64,000 bases of DNA, taken from positions 13,362,282 through 13,426,281 of the forward strand of contig NC_065535.1 of assembly GCF_932294415.1 (NCBI RefSeq). Reading direction: 5' to 3'. The notes beneath the pieces are model-generated. The model made no database searches and had not been told where the DNA came from. It saw only the letters and a program-made list of their open reading frames with translations. This DNA is from Quercus robur. Lineage: Eukaryota > Streptophyta > Magnoliopsida > Fagales > Fagaceae. A program made the position numbers and the translations under genes. Shown piece by piece: positions 47,392 to 59,066 of the stretch (within the stretch, counting starts at the first letter, position 1; the number at the start of each line of letters is the position of its first letter).

Positions 47392-50300
47392 AGTATATGT
47401 ATATATAAGGCTGGATAATGATTAGTTCATGTTAAAAGTAAAACACGTAATAACAAAGAAATAAAAAAGCTTCAACAGAAAAAAAAAAAAAAAAAAAAAA
47501 AGCTTTAACAAAAAAGGTTTAGCTAATATAATAGCTAACATGGTAAATATAATAAAAATGTGCTACAACAGAATAACTAGTACAACAAGTAAAGATACCA
47601 CAACAAGACAACTGATGTAGCAAACGTGATAAAAAAAGTGCTACAATAGAACGACTAAATACAGCAGATATAAGTTATAACGAGTGAAATCAAATATATT
47701 TGCAATTGAAATCAAATATTGAATCTTTCCATAGAATAAGTAAACCAAGAAGGAACCCAAACCCCAACTTGAACAACCATATCATAGGTTTTTGCCATCA
47801 AAGTTGTGCATTTTGGAGAATGTGCCTAATTGGCTACTGACTACTATTTTTAGGGGAGCTTTAAAGAGTGAGTTTGCTAAGAGGGAGGAAAAATATGGTC
47901 TATTGATGCATGCCCTATTCCTGCCGTGTTTTCTCTCTTCTTTTTACTACTTTCTTTCTTTCTCTCCGTTCCTTTTTTACTCTTAGTTTCTAACTACTAT
48001 CTTGTTATGAGTTGTTTTCTCACTTAGGTCTTTTCCCTTTTGGATCCCCCTCTCCCTAGGTGCCTCTCCCTCTAAGTGCCTTTCCTAGGTGCTTACTACT
48101 TTTTTACCATGGGTTCCCCCCACCCCCACCTTCAGTGCTTCCCCCCTTCATCCATGGCTATCTCTTCCTTTTATAGTGAGCTAATTCAATGAGATTTATC
48201 CCTTTTACCCCTAGGGCTTCACAATTGTTTTGGCTTGTTATGGGCATTCCTTCAAAACTACCCACCAACCCATTGGTTTCTCAGCCACTACCTCTACTCA
48301 GAATACGTTTGATGCACCATTACTCATTTCGTGACAAAATTTCATTTTGTTTGTTCGTTCGTTCTTGCTGTATGCCTCTACCTTTTGGTTCAAATGGATA
48401 AAGATTGGGCTACCTCACTACCTAACTCTATGATATACATTAGATGGTCTCAACTATCTACTACTTCTTTTGGGTAAGATACCATCCCAGCAGGGTATAT
48501 TCCCAAAAGAAGTTAGGGCTGGAAACCAAATATAGACTCATTTTCCCCCACCACCAAACCACACCCTCTGAATCCCCTTGACCGTGGGCCCACCTCCCTT
48601 ATGTTGGCTGGACACAGGTTGGTGGAGCTCCGGCCCTTGTGTGCTTGCTCCAGTATCTTCTGTTTTTGTTTTCTTTCATTCCCACGCCATTTCTGCTGTA
48701 GTAAATTAGTTTTATTTCGTTCTACTGCGTGTTTTTGTCTTATTTCTTCATGCGTTTCCTGCTGTGTTTGTCATTTCCTTTGGTTTGGCTTTTCTTTCAT
48801 TCACGCAATTCCTACTACTGACACTTTCTGTTGTTCCTTGTTTCTTTTCATCATGCTTTTTCATATTAGTTTTCATACCTATCTTTTTATACAAAATGAT
48901 TTGGGCCTTTGTGGGCCAAATAATGTTGACTAGATCAAAAGGGTCTCGGGGCCAATTTGTCCATCTATCGAAGCCATTATGCTGATATGCTGAGGAACTG
49001 TATTCTGCGACAGATTTGTAATCTATTGCAGATATGCGTTTTGCTGTAAATCGCTTTCCCTTGCACTTTTTTCTCTGGACCTTTCTTGCTCTTCGGTCTT
49101 CTTGGTAGGTCTTTGAGCCTTGCTTTTCATTGGGCTTTCTTCCTCATGGGTTTTTGAATACAAATTCGCAAAAATAGGCATCAACAAAGTGAAAATACAA
49201 TTTCACCACTTAAAATCATATTTTCAAAACACAATTTTATATAAAAGAGACAAAATCACCAAATAGTATCAAATCAATGCCAATTTAAATAGTTATTATT
49301 GAAAAATATTTTGCTCCACTAAAAGTATTCGAAACACACTCGTACAAACGTACTTAATATCAATTAATAACTACTATAAAATGAGACTTAAACTTTTAAC
49401 AAATTCAATATTGAATTACACTATAAAACAAGATTTTTAACAAATCCAATATTGGATTACAAATTTTTTTTTTAACCTTCTTACTCACAAAATATTAAGA
49501 TACGAAAACTTAACTCCATACTTACAAATCCAATATTTAAATTCCATGTCTTTCGTACTTAAAATTACATGCAAAACATAAATTTACAAATTTCGTACTT
49601 AAAAATTACATGCAAAACATAAATTTACAAATCAAATAGCCAACAATGAGATTTTCAAAATATTAACAATAACAATAAAACCTTAATCCCAAATATTTTA
49701 GGGTCAAACTATAAATTTCAACAGCCTAGATCAACCACATGTAATCTATTACTCCATTCTATTTTATCCAAAGATATACTCTATTATTTTCTTAATTGAC
49801 AAGTCCTTTTATTTTTGCTACTTATAAATTTATAATGTTATTCTTGGTCTTCCTTTCTACCCCTTTTTGCTCCCTCAACTTGAATCAACTCATCCTTTTT
49901 TATCAATGCATTAGCGGCTCTCCTCTAAACATGAGGAAACCAGCTCAAGTGACTGCCCCTTGTATTTTCATTAAAGAAGGTCTCCCATCTTTTTAAAGCA
50001 ATTTCCTTCATTTAGAATCCTACCTTTATAGTTGTTGTATTTTCATTTTCACGTATCCATCGAAAAGAGTTACAACAGGTGTAACAATCCTAACCACACC
50101 TTTCTGTTAGATCCATACTACATCCATATCACATACAACATATACATGCAACCCTCAAGTGTTTAAAGCATTTTGTTTCCTAATAAGAGGAAAGCATTAA
50201 TTCAACAACAAAAACTCTCCAAACAACAATGAAAGAATGCCCTAATCAGTCAAAAAGGAAAATTACAACTGTTCAAGCATCTCACCTAAGTCTATGACAA

Positions 50301-50502
50301 AAAAGGTTTGCCTCAAATGGCAGCAAATCTAAACTATTAGTCTACAACACTAGAATGTCAGTATGTCCTACAATTAAGTATTAGTACAGACCCGAAACAG
50401 AACTAACAAAAAGATTAAAATAAAATAAAATAAACATAGATAGGAAAAGGCATCCATCACTTGAGAAATTTGCATTGTGCTCTTGGAAGCCCATTCAGTG
50501 CC
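47392..50502. other. Intergenic region, with a possible LTR-derived block
   Basis: No gene is supported. About 47790-49186 is less AT-rich and holds GGGCC-rich blocks, GTGGGCCCACC and a terminal AGGCATCAACA at 49176-49186, which would be TGTTGATGCC at the start of a minus-strand LTR. The other end was not found, so LTR status is weak. 49187-50100 is AT-rich, with a short direct repeat of TTACATGCAAAACATAAATT (near 49565 and 49606). The last few hundred bases probably include the Alba gene 3' UTR. Confidence 0.35.
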
Positions 50503-53500
50503 TCATGCAGCTGCCTGGATCGGCCCATTAGGTCTAAAGCCACGACCCCTTCCACGATACCCCCCCCTCCCACGACCACGACCTACAATAGATCAATTAC
50601 ATCACATTAAACAAAGTAAACAGATCATTAAATGAACAGACAGATAAAATTAAAGACCAGTTTCATTTGCCATTCTACCAAAATGATCCATGCATGCAGG
50701 TCATTGAATATGATCCAAAGTCTCTTGGGTTCTAAATGATAAACCCATTGAACAAAGTGAACCAGATGCAACTCACTCTTCCTCTTACATTAGATTTGTT
50801 AAAACAGTCTCTGGCTTGATCAATTATGCTTGCAGGAAAAATTGACGAATTCTTAATGTTCAACAAAGAGTGAAGAAAATTCTATAGTTCATTATATAAT
50901 CATAGTTTGTAAACTCATCTGAACAGAATATCAAGCATCAAGACATCACACATTATTAGTCAAATTACAAGAAAGAGAAGGTAAGTGAATGCATCTAATA
51001 TATTTTCTCTTTCATCAAATAGCTTTTGGAAGTTCTCAGCATCAGTTTAAAGTTAAAGGTTGAAGTTTTAAAGGTCATTTTTCTCTTCATTAGACACCAC
51101 AGATTTTCCTCTTGATATCAACTATTTATCATGCATCACCTAATCAATTCCCAACACATTTTAGAGATGCTTATCGAGTTTATATCTTACGGGGAACATA
51201 GTTGAGTTTAGGAGTGTTCAGGCCAGTGATTGTCAGAATAATGAACCAGTAAGGAAACTGATCAAGTCCACTCCCAACGATTTTATAAAGGACTACGCCC
51301 AGAACACCAGTGGTCCACCTACAGGCACCTATCTCAACTTACACCCAGAGTGTTAAATAAATAAGTTAAAAAAGGTACCGCGGCCTTGAGGAAGTGCATC
51401 CCGATTGTATCCTCCATCTTGCTGAATATCAACCTGAGGTCCATTGTATCCTCCCCTTCCACGACCACGGAAACCACGTCCTCTCCCACGACCCCTACCT
51501 CTAGGATTTCCCCTACTGCGGTCCCAGCCTCCATCCTCATAATCAGCTGTCATAAACCCATTCCCTGAAATAAAAGAAAATGAATGATATGTAACAGCCA
51601 TATCAGAAAAAAAAATATATATATCATTGTCCTGCCACAAATACTTGATGTTTCAGTACACTGATATCAGGACTAGTAACAAATATCTAGCAATTAGAAT
51701 ATAGTATATAATGTGTGGTTTAGTTATAATTTGGAGATATCAATATCTAATATTCTACTATCCATTTAAATGACCTATTTGAAAGTTGAAACAATTCTCT
51801 CCTGAACCTAAACAAAATCAGTCTCTACCAATTCCCCAGGAGTAGCAAAAAGGTAAATTTATTTCAAAAGTGAATCATGCAAATAGATCTTATATAGAAC
51901 ACACCTCTAGCCCTTGGCCTTCCTCTGCCACCACGGCCCCGACCTCGACCATTGGGTGAGCCCTCTGCAACGCAAAACCAAATTGAACTCAAATACAATA
52001 ATTTTAGAAAAATAAATAGATTGATCATGAGGTGAAACTACCTCCTTCATAATCGAACTCGACAGATGCCTTCACCTGGTCAGCAGGTAATGGAGGCTGG
52101 TACCTGAGGTGAGCATAAATTTCATAAGCAATGATAAATCACTGCAATTTCCTAAATGACAAAGGATTTTTTTACAAATTCCTTGGGTGTAAAGGGAAAA
52201 AGACTACTAAAGACTGTTCTAGGTATAAGCTCAACTTCCTCCTTTAACAGTGTTTCTTTCAAATACTCAGTCAAAGCACTCCAACTAAGGACAACACAGA
52301 TTTGCTATCCTATGTCTAGTGATAAAACTCAATAATATCTTTATACTTTTCCTTTCCTCTTTGATTGAGATAAAAAACCAACAACTATATGACTATCAAG
52401 CTTATAGAGTTTAAACCTTAAATCAATCATATAATAAACTATAAAAACATTGAGGTTAGAACTGAATTGAGTTGATCAAACAAATTTCAAAAACTAGACA
52501 ATGAGTTCAAGCTCATACAGCACCTCTACCCATGGTCCCACCCTAAAAATAAGGGACCAGAATCCACTGCATTTACTTTGAAATAGAGAGACCATTTTAT
52601 GTGAATATTTGGTATTTCAATTATCAAAAAGTGTAATAATGGAATAGAGGATGAGGTCGTGGGTTCAAGGCCCACTGGGTGGGTTTGTAGCTTAGCAATA
52701 AATAAAAAAATCTGGGGCAACATCATTTAAAATCATTTATCTTTCCTTGTCAGGTGAAATGAGATTTTAAACGATGTGGAACAATGTACACCTTTAGATT
52801 TACAAAAAATCATATCCTCATCATTAAATGAAGAGGATCCTTTTCCAAGAATGATAAAGAAGATGGTGCGAATGTGGGTTCAACCCATTAGCTGCATGCA
52901 TCAGCATAACTTACTTATATATAAATAGAGATAAGAAAATACAACTAGCCCGCACATGAGAGACAGCAGTCTCCAATAATGGTACCAGAGGATATGGGCA
53001 TTTCTCAAAGTCAATATCAAATTTCATTTACAACTAAACATAAGAGGGTTTTAAAAAAAATCAACCTGATTTCATGACCAGTAAAAATAGAATTTTAAAA
53101 ACAAAGGAATCTTTTTAACAAGATAAGGTGTCAAATCAGTACTGTAAAGAAAACAGATGCAACCTGAAACCTTAGTGGAAGTCACTACACAGTTTGTAAT
53201 CTATCCATCCGCATCCTAAAATGTGCATCATTTTTACTTATAATAAGTTAAACTAAGTTTTAGTTTTATAAAACTGGTATAATGATCAACAGAGTACATC
53301 TTCTTTGACAATTTTATATTAAAAGCAACAAGGCTTGCCCAAAACATAACAAAAAACATGTTCATTTATACAATAACAGTTTAGAAAGATTTGCCTTCAT
53401 TGAGAAATTGGATAACCCAGCTTTTATTCAAAATCAAGTACCTACTCAAATTCTGACCTGTGTGAGTTATAAGTGCCTAAGGCCTATCACAACCACACCG

Positions 53501-55158
53501 TAGTATACGATAAGTGAAAAGTATAATACCATTCTACATACTGATGCAATCCACATGTAACCATCAAAACATATGATCATCTAGCACTAACAATGCCACA
53601 AACTTATCATAGAAAACACTTCACGAATTTCATGAACATCCTTAATAGCTGTAAGATTTTTTGGAACACTTCTAATTTATATCTTTCAAGTAAATCCATA
53701 TAATTTCATCAAAACATATTGTCACAAAAAACTAACAACTCCAGCTACTTTACATCAGTAATAGGAGGCATTGAGTAACAAGTGAAAACTCACCCAACAG
53801 CAGACGTATTCAGCTCGTTCTTTGAAAGGGTTATTGTTATCATTGATACATGCCTTGTGGTTTCCAATCTGTGACAAAAATTAAAGAATAAAGTCGTCGT
53901 AATGTTTATAATCATAAATAAACATCATGAAATTTGGATATAACTCAAGCTCCACTTACGGAAGCAGGCCTTCCTCTAGAGGCTCCCATGTATCAGTTAT
54001 GTCCGTGGATCCAATTGAAGTGATCTGATGAAGACCAACAATTCTTCTCTGCATAAAAATTAAAAAATACCCAATTGTCAAAAACACTTTGAGGGAATCA
54101 AAAAATGTCAAATTCTCAGTCCACTGATATGCAAAGGGTAAACAGAACCTTGATAAGCTCCACAATTGTCACAGTCTTGTTGATTGCTCTTCCCATAGCC
54201 TTGAATACAATTTCATTCGAGCCTTTCTCATCCTAAAAAATGAAAAAAAAAAAAAGGGGTGGGGGGGGGGGGGGCGAATAGAAAATATCAGCCAAGAAAA
54301 ATAAATTCAGAGCAGAAAAAAAATTACACTCCAACTTAATCAAAAAGATTGCCTATTATAAAATTCACCTATGCTAATTCCTGAAAACTTTGTTCTTATC
54401 CAATCCATAACTAGGGATTCTTAGCAAAATAAGCGTTCCCAAAATAAATATTGAATAATAAAGTGACCTATTGCAGGACCATTGAAGCAGAAAATAACTT
54501 CATCAAAATGACTGCTTAATATAAAATTCACCTATGCTAATTCCTGAAAATTTTGTTCTAATCCAATCCAAGAATAGGGATTCTTAGCAAAACAAACATT
54601 CCCTCAAAAAATATTGAACAATAAGGTGACCTATTGCAGGAACATTGAATATATAAACACATAAATAGATACAAATATATCTTAAGGACACATATTCTCA
54701 AACAAGTTAAAAGATGTATTGCATTTCAATTTTCTAGAATATGATTTTCTCTCTCTCTCTTTTTCTGCTTTAATAATCTCACATCAATTATAGAAAAAAT
54801 AATTATCAGCAAATTTTTGGGACCACAAAACACAAGTTCATCACCAAAACCCTAACCAAACCCTTTTACAAGCTATCCAAAGTCAAAAAAAAAAAAAAAA
54901 ACAAAACAAAACAAAAAAATCCAAACAACAAAACAGTCTCTACAAAACTCTAATAAATTATAGCATAACCAAAAGAAACAAAAATCAACACTACCATGCA
55001 GAAAATAAAAAACAGAGAGAGAGAGAGAGAAATACGTGAAGGAGACTCATGGCATAGGTGATATAATTGCGCATCCTTCCCTGACTGGTAATCCGAATCT
55101 CATTCTCATCAATCGGAGTATCTGCTTTCGGCTTCTCCACCCTCTGGTACCGATCCAT
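50503..55158 (-). CDS. Alba-domain RNA/DNA-binding protein with RGG tail, complete, eight exons
   Basis: Exons (minus): 55158-55036, 54232-54149, 54048-53960, 53868-53794, 52103-52042, 51964-51905, 51564-51379, 50582-50503; 759 nt, 252 aa, phases close. The start MDRYQRVEKPKADTP matches plant long-form Alba proteins; an in-frame Met 11 codons upstream is less likely. The Alba fold (about residues 18-120) shows NEIRITSQGRMRNYITYAM, EIVFKAMGRAINKTVTIVEL, IKRRIVGLHQITSIGSTDI and VSMITITLSKNELN. The tail from about 150 is Arg-Gly rich: GRGRGRGGRGRPRARG, PRGRGRGRGRGFRGRGRGG and a third run ending NGPIQAAA. Plant Alba proteins with RGG tails bind RNA and R-loops/ssDNA and occur in nucleus, cytoplasm and stress granules. 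Separate exons encode the RGG runs. Confidence 0.95.
52590..52712 (+). mobile_element. SINE-like fragment in Alba intron 4
   Basis: GAGGTCGTGGGTTCAAGGCC is a good Pol III B box, followed by CACTGGGTGGGTTTGTAGC and an AATAAATAAAAAA tail, as in plant SINE 3' halves. The A box is degenerate. Confidence 0.45.
54346..54650. repeat. ~163-bp tandem duplication in Alba intron 1
   Basis: ATAAAATTCACCTATGCTAA occurs near 54358 and 54521. Each is followed by CCTGAAAA(C/T)TTTGTTCT, TAGGGATTCTTAGCAAAA and GTGACCTATTGCAGGA. A G-run (54257-54274) lies just to the left. Confidence 0.9.
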
Positions 55159-55513
55159 CTTCTCCACCATCCAAAAAAAAAAAAATTTCAAAAAAAATCA
55201 CATCAAAACCATGCATCAAACAAAAAATATATATGCATACATAAAAACATCACAACAGAAAACTCACCTGAAATTTTTTTTTTTTTTTCAAAAACGAAAA
55301 TAGAAAAAAGAGGAGTGGTTTTGGGAGAGAGGAGAAAAACTAGGGCTAGGGTTTTGGATAAGAGTTAGAATGGATCTGGTGGACTATCTGGTCTTACCGT
55401 TGTTTGTTCGCAAGGATAAAGTTTTGCTCCACAAAAATGAAAAAGAAAGAGAGAGCCCTCTTCTACGGCTTCGTTTCTTCTTTTACGCCCTAATTCCCTC
55501 TATTCCCATCTCT

Positions 55514-55528
55514 CCTATATATATATCC
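55514..55528 (-). promoter_or_regulatory. Alba gene TATA-like box
   Basis: The minus strand reads GGGATATATATATAGG about 360 bp upstream of the start codon. A strong donor-like site, TTTCAG then GTGAGT (minus, about 55262-55273), lies between it and the ATG, so a 5' UTR intron is possible. Confidence 0.45.
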
Positions 55529-57704
55529 CACAATATTCCAAAACTGCCCTAACAAACTCTTTTTCTGGTCCAACTTGTAATTTTTTTCTCCCTTCTTCAA
55601 CAAGTTCTAGCGGTCCAACTAAATTTCTATTTTATGTTTTTTTTTTCTTTTCTTTTTTTAATTTAAAAGTTATCCTATCCAGACTTAAGCTGTGGGTACC
55701 GATCTCCTTGTCCACGAAGGTCCAAGTCCAACAAATAAACGTGAGTTTAAATTGGGGAAAATGATATGATTGGAACTTGCTCACGTGCTAAAATGTGGGT
55801 GGTGAAATAAAAGTGACGGTTTCACGATTTCATCACTCGCGATTTGCTATGTGAGCAAATTATGATAAAATTTGTGATCTTAATATTACTCTTAAATTAG
55901 TTCAACTAAAAAAATTGTCCAATAATAGATCTAGATAATTAGTATTTTAAGTTTGATAATAAGAGTAATTATAGAAGTTAAAATTGTTTTATTGTATCTA
56001 GTTTGATAATAATAGTTATCTTATCCCGACACAGAACTCTTGAAGACGTGAATTTCAGTTAGTTCAGTTGACTTTTGTTGTTCAATGAGGGATTTAGTCT
56101 AATGATAAAAGTAATTATAGGAGATAAAATAAAATGTTATTATATGCATTAAAAAAAATGAAATGATGGATTTATAAAGTTATTGACTCATTTTATAGAA
56201 TAAATAAATATGATGCCTTAGGTTGTTATGATCAGATTGTGTTTTTATCATATTTCTAATTAATTGATTCTAAAAATTCTGTTTCTCAAAAAAAAAAATT
56301 CTAAAAATTACAAAATTTGCTAATTAATTTTTAAAATAGTTAATTTATTCTAGATGAACCAATTTTAGGTTTTTCCTAATATCAAGAGTTGGAAAATAAA
56401 GTTAGAAGATAATGTAATTTGATTTTAACCTACTCTTTTTTTTTTTTTTTAAGAAAGAAAATGAATTTCATTAATCAGAAAAGTTAGCCGCAATTGACCA
56501 ATAAGATAGCATCCACAGATAGAGAGGGGCTGTTTTACTCTTTTTCTTCCTTATTTTTAACCCATTATGCCAGAAGGCCTAGCCCACAAATTGCTAGCTG
56601 TATTTTGCTGTTAATGGGTACGAGCCTAAGAACTGTTTGGGACATTTCCAACCTGACAAATGGTTAAACAAATAGTTAAACAAATCCCAAATGGTCTTTC
56701 CTCACTTAATTCTAAACAGGGAGACTAGGGGTGTTTGGTACTATTGTTTAAACAATAATTTTCAGTATTTAAATAATATTATACGTTTTTTTACACATTT
56801 TTTCAACCATATTTATTTCCACAAAACAACAACAACGTTACTAGAAATTTCTTACCAAACAGACTCTAGAAAATTAGTTCCTTGGAGAAAATTTTCTCAA
56901 ATTCACATGCAATAATCAAATGATCATCCAGCATACTTTTATTCATATGATTTTATTTTTTTTAATATAATTTCAACCTATAGCGATCAAAGTTAGGTGA
57001 CATGTTTAAATCTCGTGATTTAATAATAATCTATAAATTGATCTTGTGATTTAGACCTTACACTTGTTAATCTACTTATGTGGAGGCATTATTACCATTA
57101 AATGAAGTTGTAATTGACTTGAACATCAAGTACCAAAGCACTGATGTCAATGCACCAGATTCTGTTAGCACATTATGAAGTTATGAAGAGAAAGCTTTGG
57201 CTGTTACAACTTACAAACTCCGGATTGGAACAATGCAAAAGTTTTATTTTGACTCACCTACTTCTATTCTACTTTATTCTCAAGAAAAAAAAAGGTTCTA
57301 TTCTATTTTATCTATCTAATTGTTCTAACAGATTCATCTTTCCCCAACCTCATTAGTGAAGAGTGGAAGTAGTGAGATCTTTTGGAGGAGAGGTGAGGGA
57401 TGAACTTATTTTCATTGGTTTATTTTGTTTAAAATTTAAATTGAGTAAAATATGAATTTACCTTAAATGAAGAGTAAGGTTTTAAAAAACTACACCGCAA
57501 TGAAAATATGCTTGATTTTAAGCTAAAACAAATGGGCCCTAAAGCATGAAATGGGTGTTGAATAAGAGCTTTATTCATTGAATTTGATCACTACTCACTA
57601 GTTCACTATCAACCCTAAATATGAATAAGCTTGATTTTCACTCATGCTTATTTAGGATGAGTTTGGTTCAACTTTTTGTCTTTTGGGCTTTTTGAAAGAG
57701 TGGC
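55529..57704. other. Intergenic region
   Basis: No gene is supported. It contains a small MITE (56732-56866) and AT-rich sequence. The left part is the Alba gene promoter side. Confidence 0.5.
56732..56866. mobile_element. Small MITE
   Basis: The left end is GTGTTTGGTACTATTG; the right end, reverse-complemented, is AGTCTGTTTGGTAAG. The flanking CTAG-containing strings are compatible with a short target duplication. No coding content. Confidence 0.5.
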
Positions 57705-58469
57705 TGTAAGGACACAATTTAGGGCCTAAGCCTAAATATGTATGGAGTCTTGGTTCAAGAGGCCCAACACAATGAATTTGTAGAGAATGGGTTGAAGAGC
57801 TAGGGACTAATGAGTTGTACAGCGGCAAGTCTTGAATGACAGTTAAGCACAAATAAGACATATTGATATCAATGGACTTTAAGTCTGAGGAGGCTATAAT
57901 TGTGTATGATGATTACAATTGGATATTGAGACAACTTAGGTTTCTACAGTGTTCTCTCCCTCTATTTCCCGATCCCTATCTCATGGGGATCTCTCACATT
58001 ATATAGCCCTCTTCGAGCCATCTTAATCCTACACTTATTAATCATCTGAATTCCCACTTGAGTGCCCGTCCCATCAGACACCCCCCTTTAGCCTTCTGTG
58101 AATTGTGGTAGCCAAGGCAACATTGTTCAGAGGTCCCCTCCACATAAATGCGGCCAGAAAAGTAGCTGCAATGCATTTAATGCGGTGGTAGCAGCTTTTC
58201 TTTTGATATTTTGTGTGTTTCCTTCTTCCTCGTATGTTTATATGGCACACTCCTATCACTAGGGCCTTCTAATTTTTAGAGTTACGCATTTGAGCTACAT
58301 CGATCGCATCTGAGGAGGTATTCCTCCTCGGATCATCTTTCATGCATTTTCTGTTTATGAGACTTTAATTGGGAGTCTCTTTTACAACCATTTGTCTCTC
58401 CTCAGACTTGTCAATTGTCCTGGGTGAAGCTCAAAGGCCACTATATGATTTTGGGCCTTTGTCCCTACA
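57705..58469 (-). repeat. 3' LTR of the Tat-like element
   Basis: It begins TGTAAGGAC and ends GTCCCTACA in plus coordinates; the ends are inverted repeats with TG/CA. It shares its order with the solo LTR at 2705-3446, including the GAGGAGGTATTCCTCCTCGGA hairpin (58314-58333). A minus-sense TATA box (CTATATAATG) lies near 57997-58006. Confidence 0.85.
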
Positions 58470-58745
58470 ATAGCTCCTCAAAATTCCAATTTTTCCCTTT
58501 TATCCGGTGAGAAAAAGAGGGATTTTGATATTTAAGGGATAAGTCCTACCAATTCTTTGATTTACACGTGTGGGAGCACAGTTTCACGCGCCTCATAATT
58601 GTTATTGATGCTTCATAGCCCATGAGGCGTCATTAATTACTCCAGGCGGCTCTATGTCCCCCGCATTCAACGGTGAGACGCTAATCCAACAGCAGACATT
58701 CCCTTAGCATTTTGAGCATAAGTACTCCCATTTATTCTCCCCCTC

Positions 58746-58753
58746 TATATAAA
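58746..58753 (+). promoter_or_regulatory. TATA-like box upstream of the antisense extra ORF
   Basis: TATATAAA on the plus strand, preceded by a CTCCCCCTC pyrimidine tract, lies about 320 bp upstream of the extra ORF start at 59067 and outside the LTR. It points toward that ORF, opposite to the main retrotransposon transcript. Confidence 0.55.
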
Positions 58754-59066
58754 GCTCTGAGGGAAATCATTTTCCTCTTTTCTTCAGAAAAATCTTCAAG
58801 TGTTCCAGAGAACTTCAGCGCCTCGTCTCACAAAACATTCTAAGTTCCTGAGTCTCCATAGCCATTTCTTGTAAGGATTCCCTGCAAATCTTTCTGAAAG
58901 TTTAAGAGATTTATTTTACGTGTTCTCGTAAGTCTTTCATTTCTTTATATTCTTCTTCTTCTTCTTTTTTTCTCCTCGGCCTTTTTTCTTTTATAAGCCT
59001 TTCTCTCTGTCACTTCCGGTCACCTAGATCGGTAGGTTCAAGTACCTAGTAGATTCGCCGGCCGGT

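Noticed and set aside
47790-49186. Full solo LTR
   Set aside because: Only one plausible terminus (AGGCATCAACA) was found and no matching target duplication, so it was left as a weak note.
52526-52726. Open frame containing a VGLEPTTSSS string
   Set aside because: This string is the reverse translation of a SINE/B-box-like repeat (GTGGGTTCAAGGCCCACTGG) and is a common false protein.
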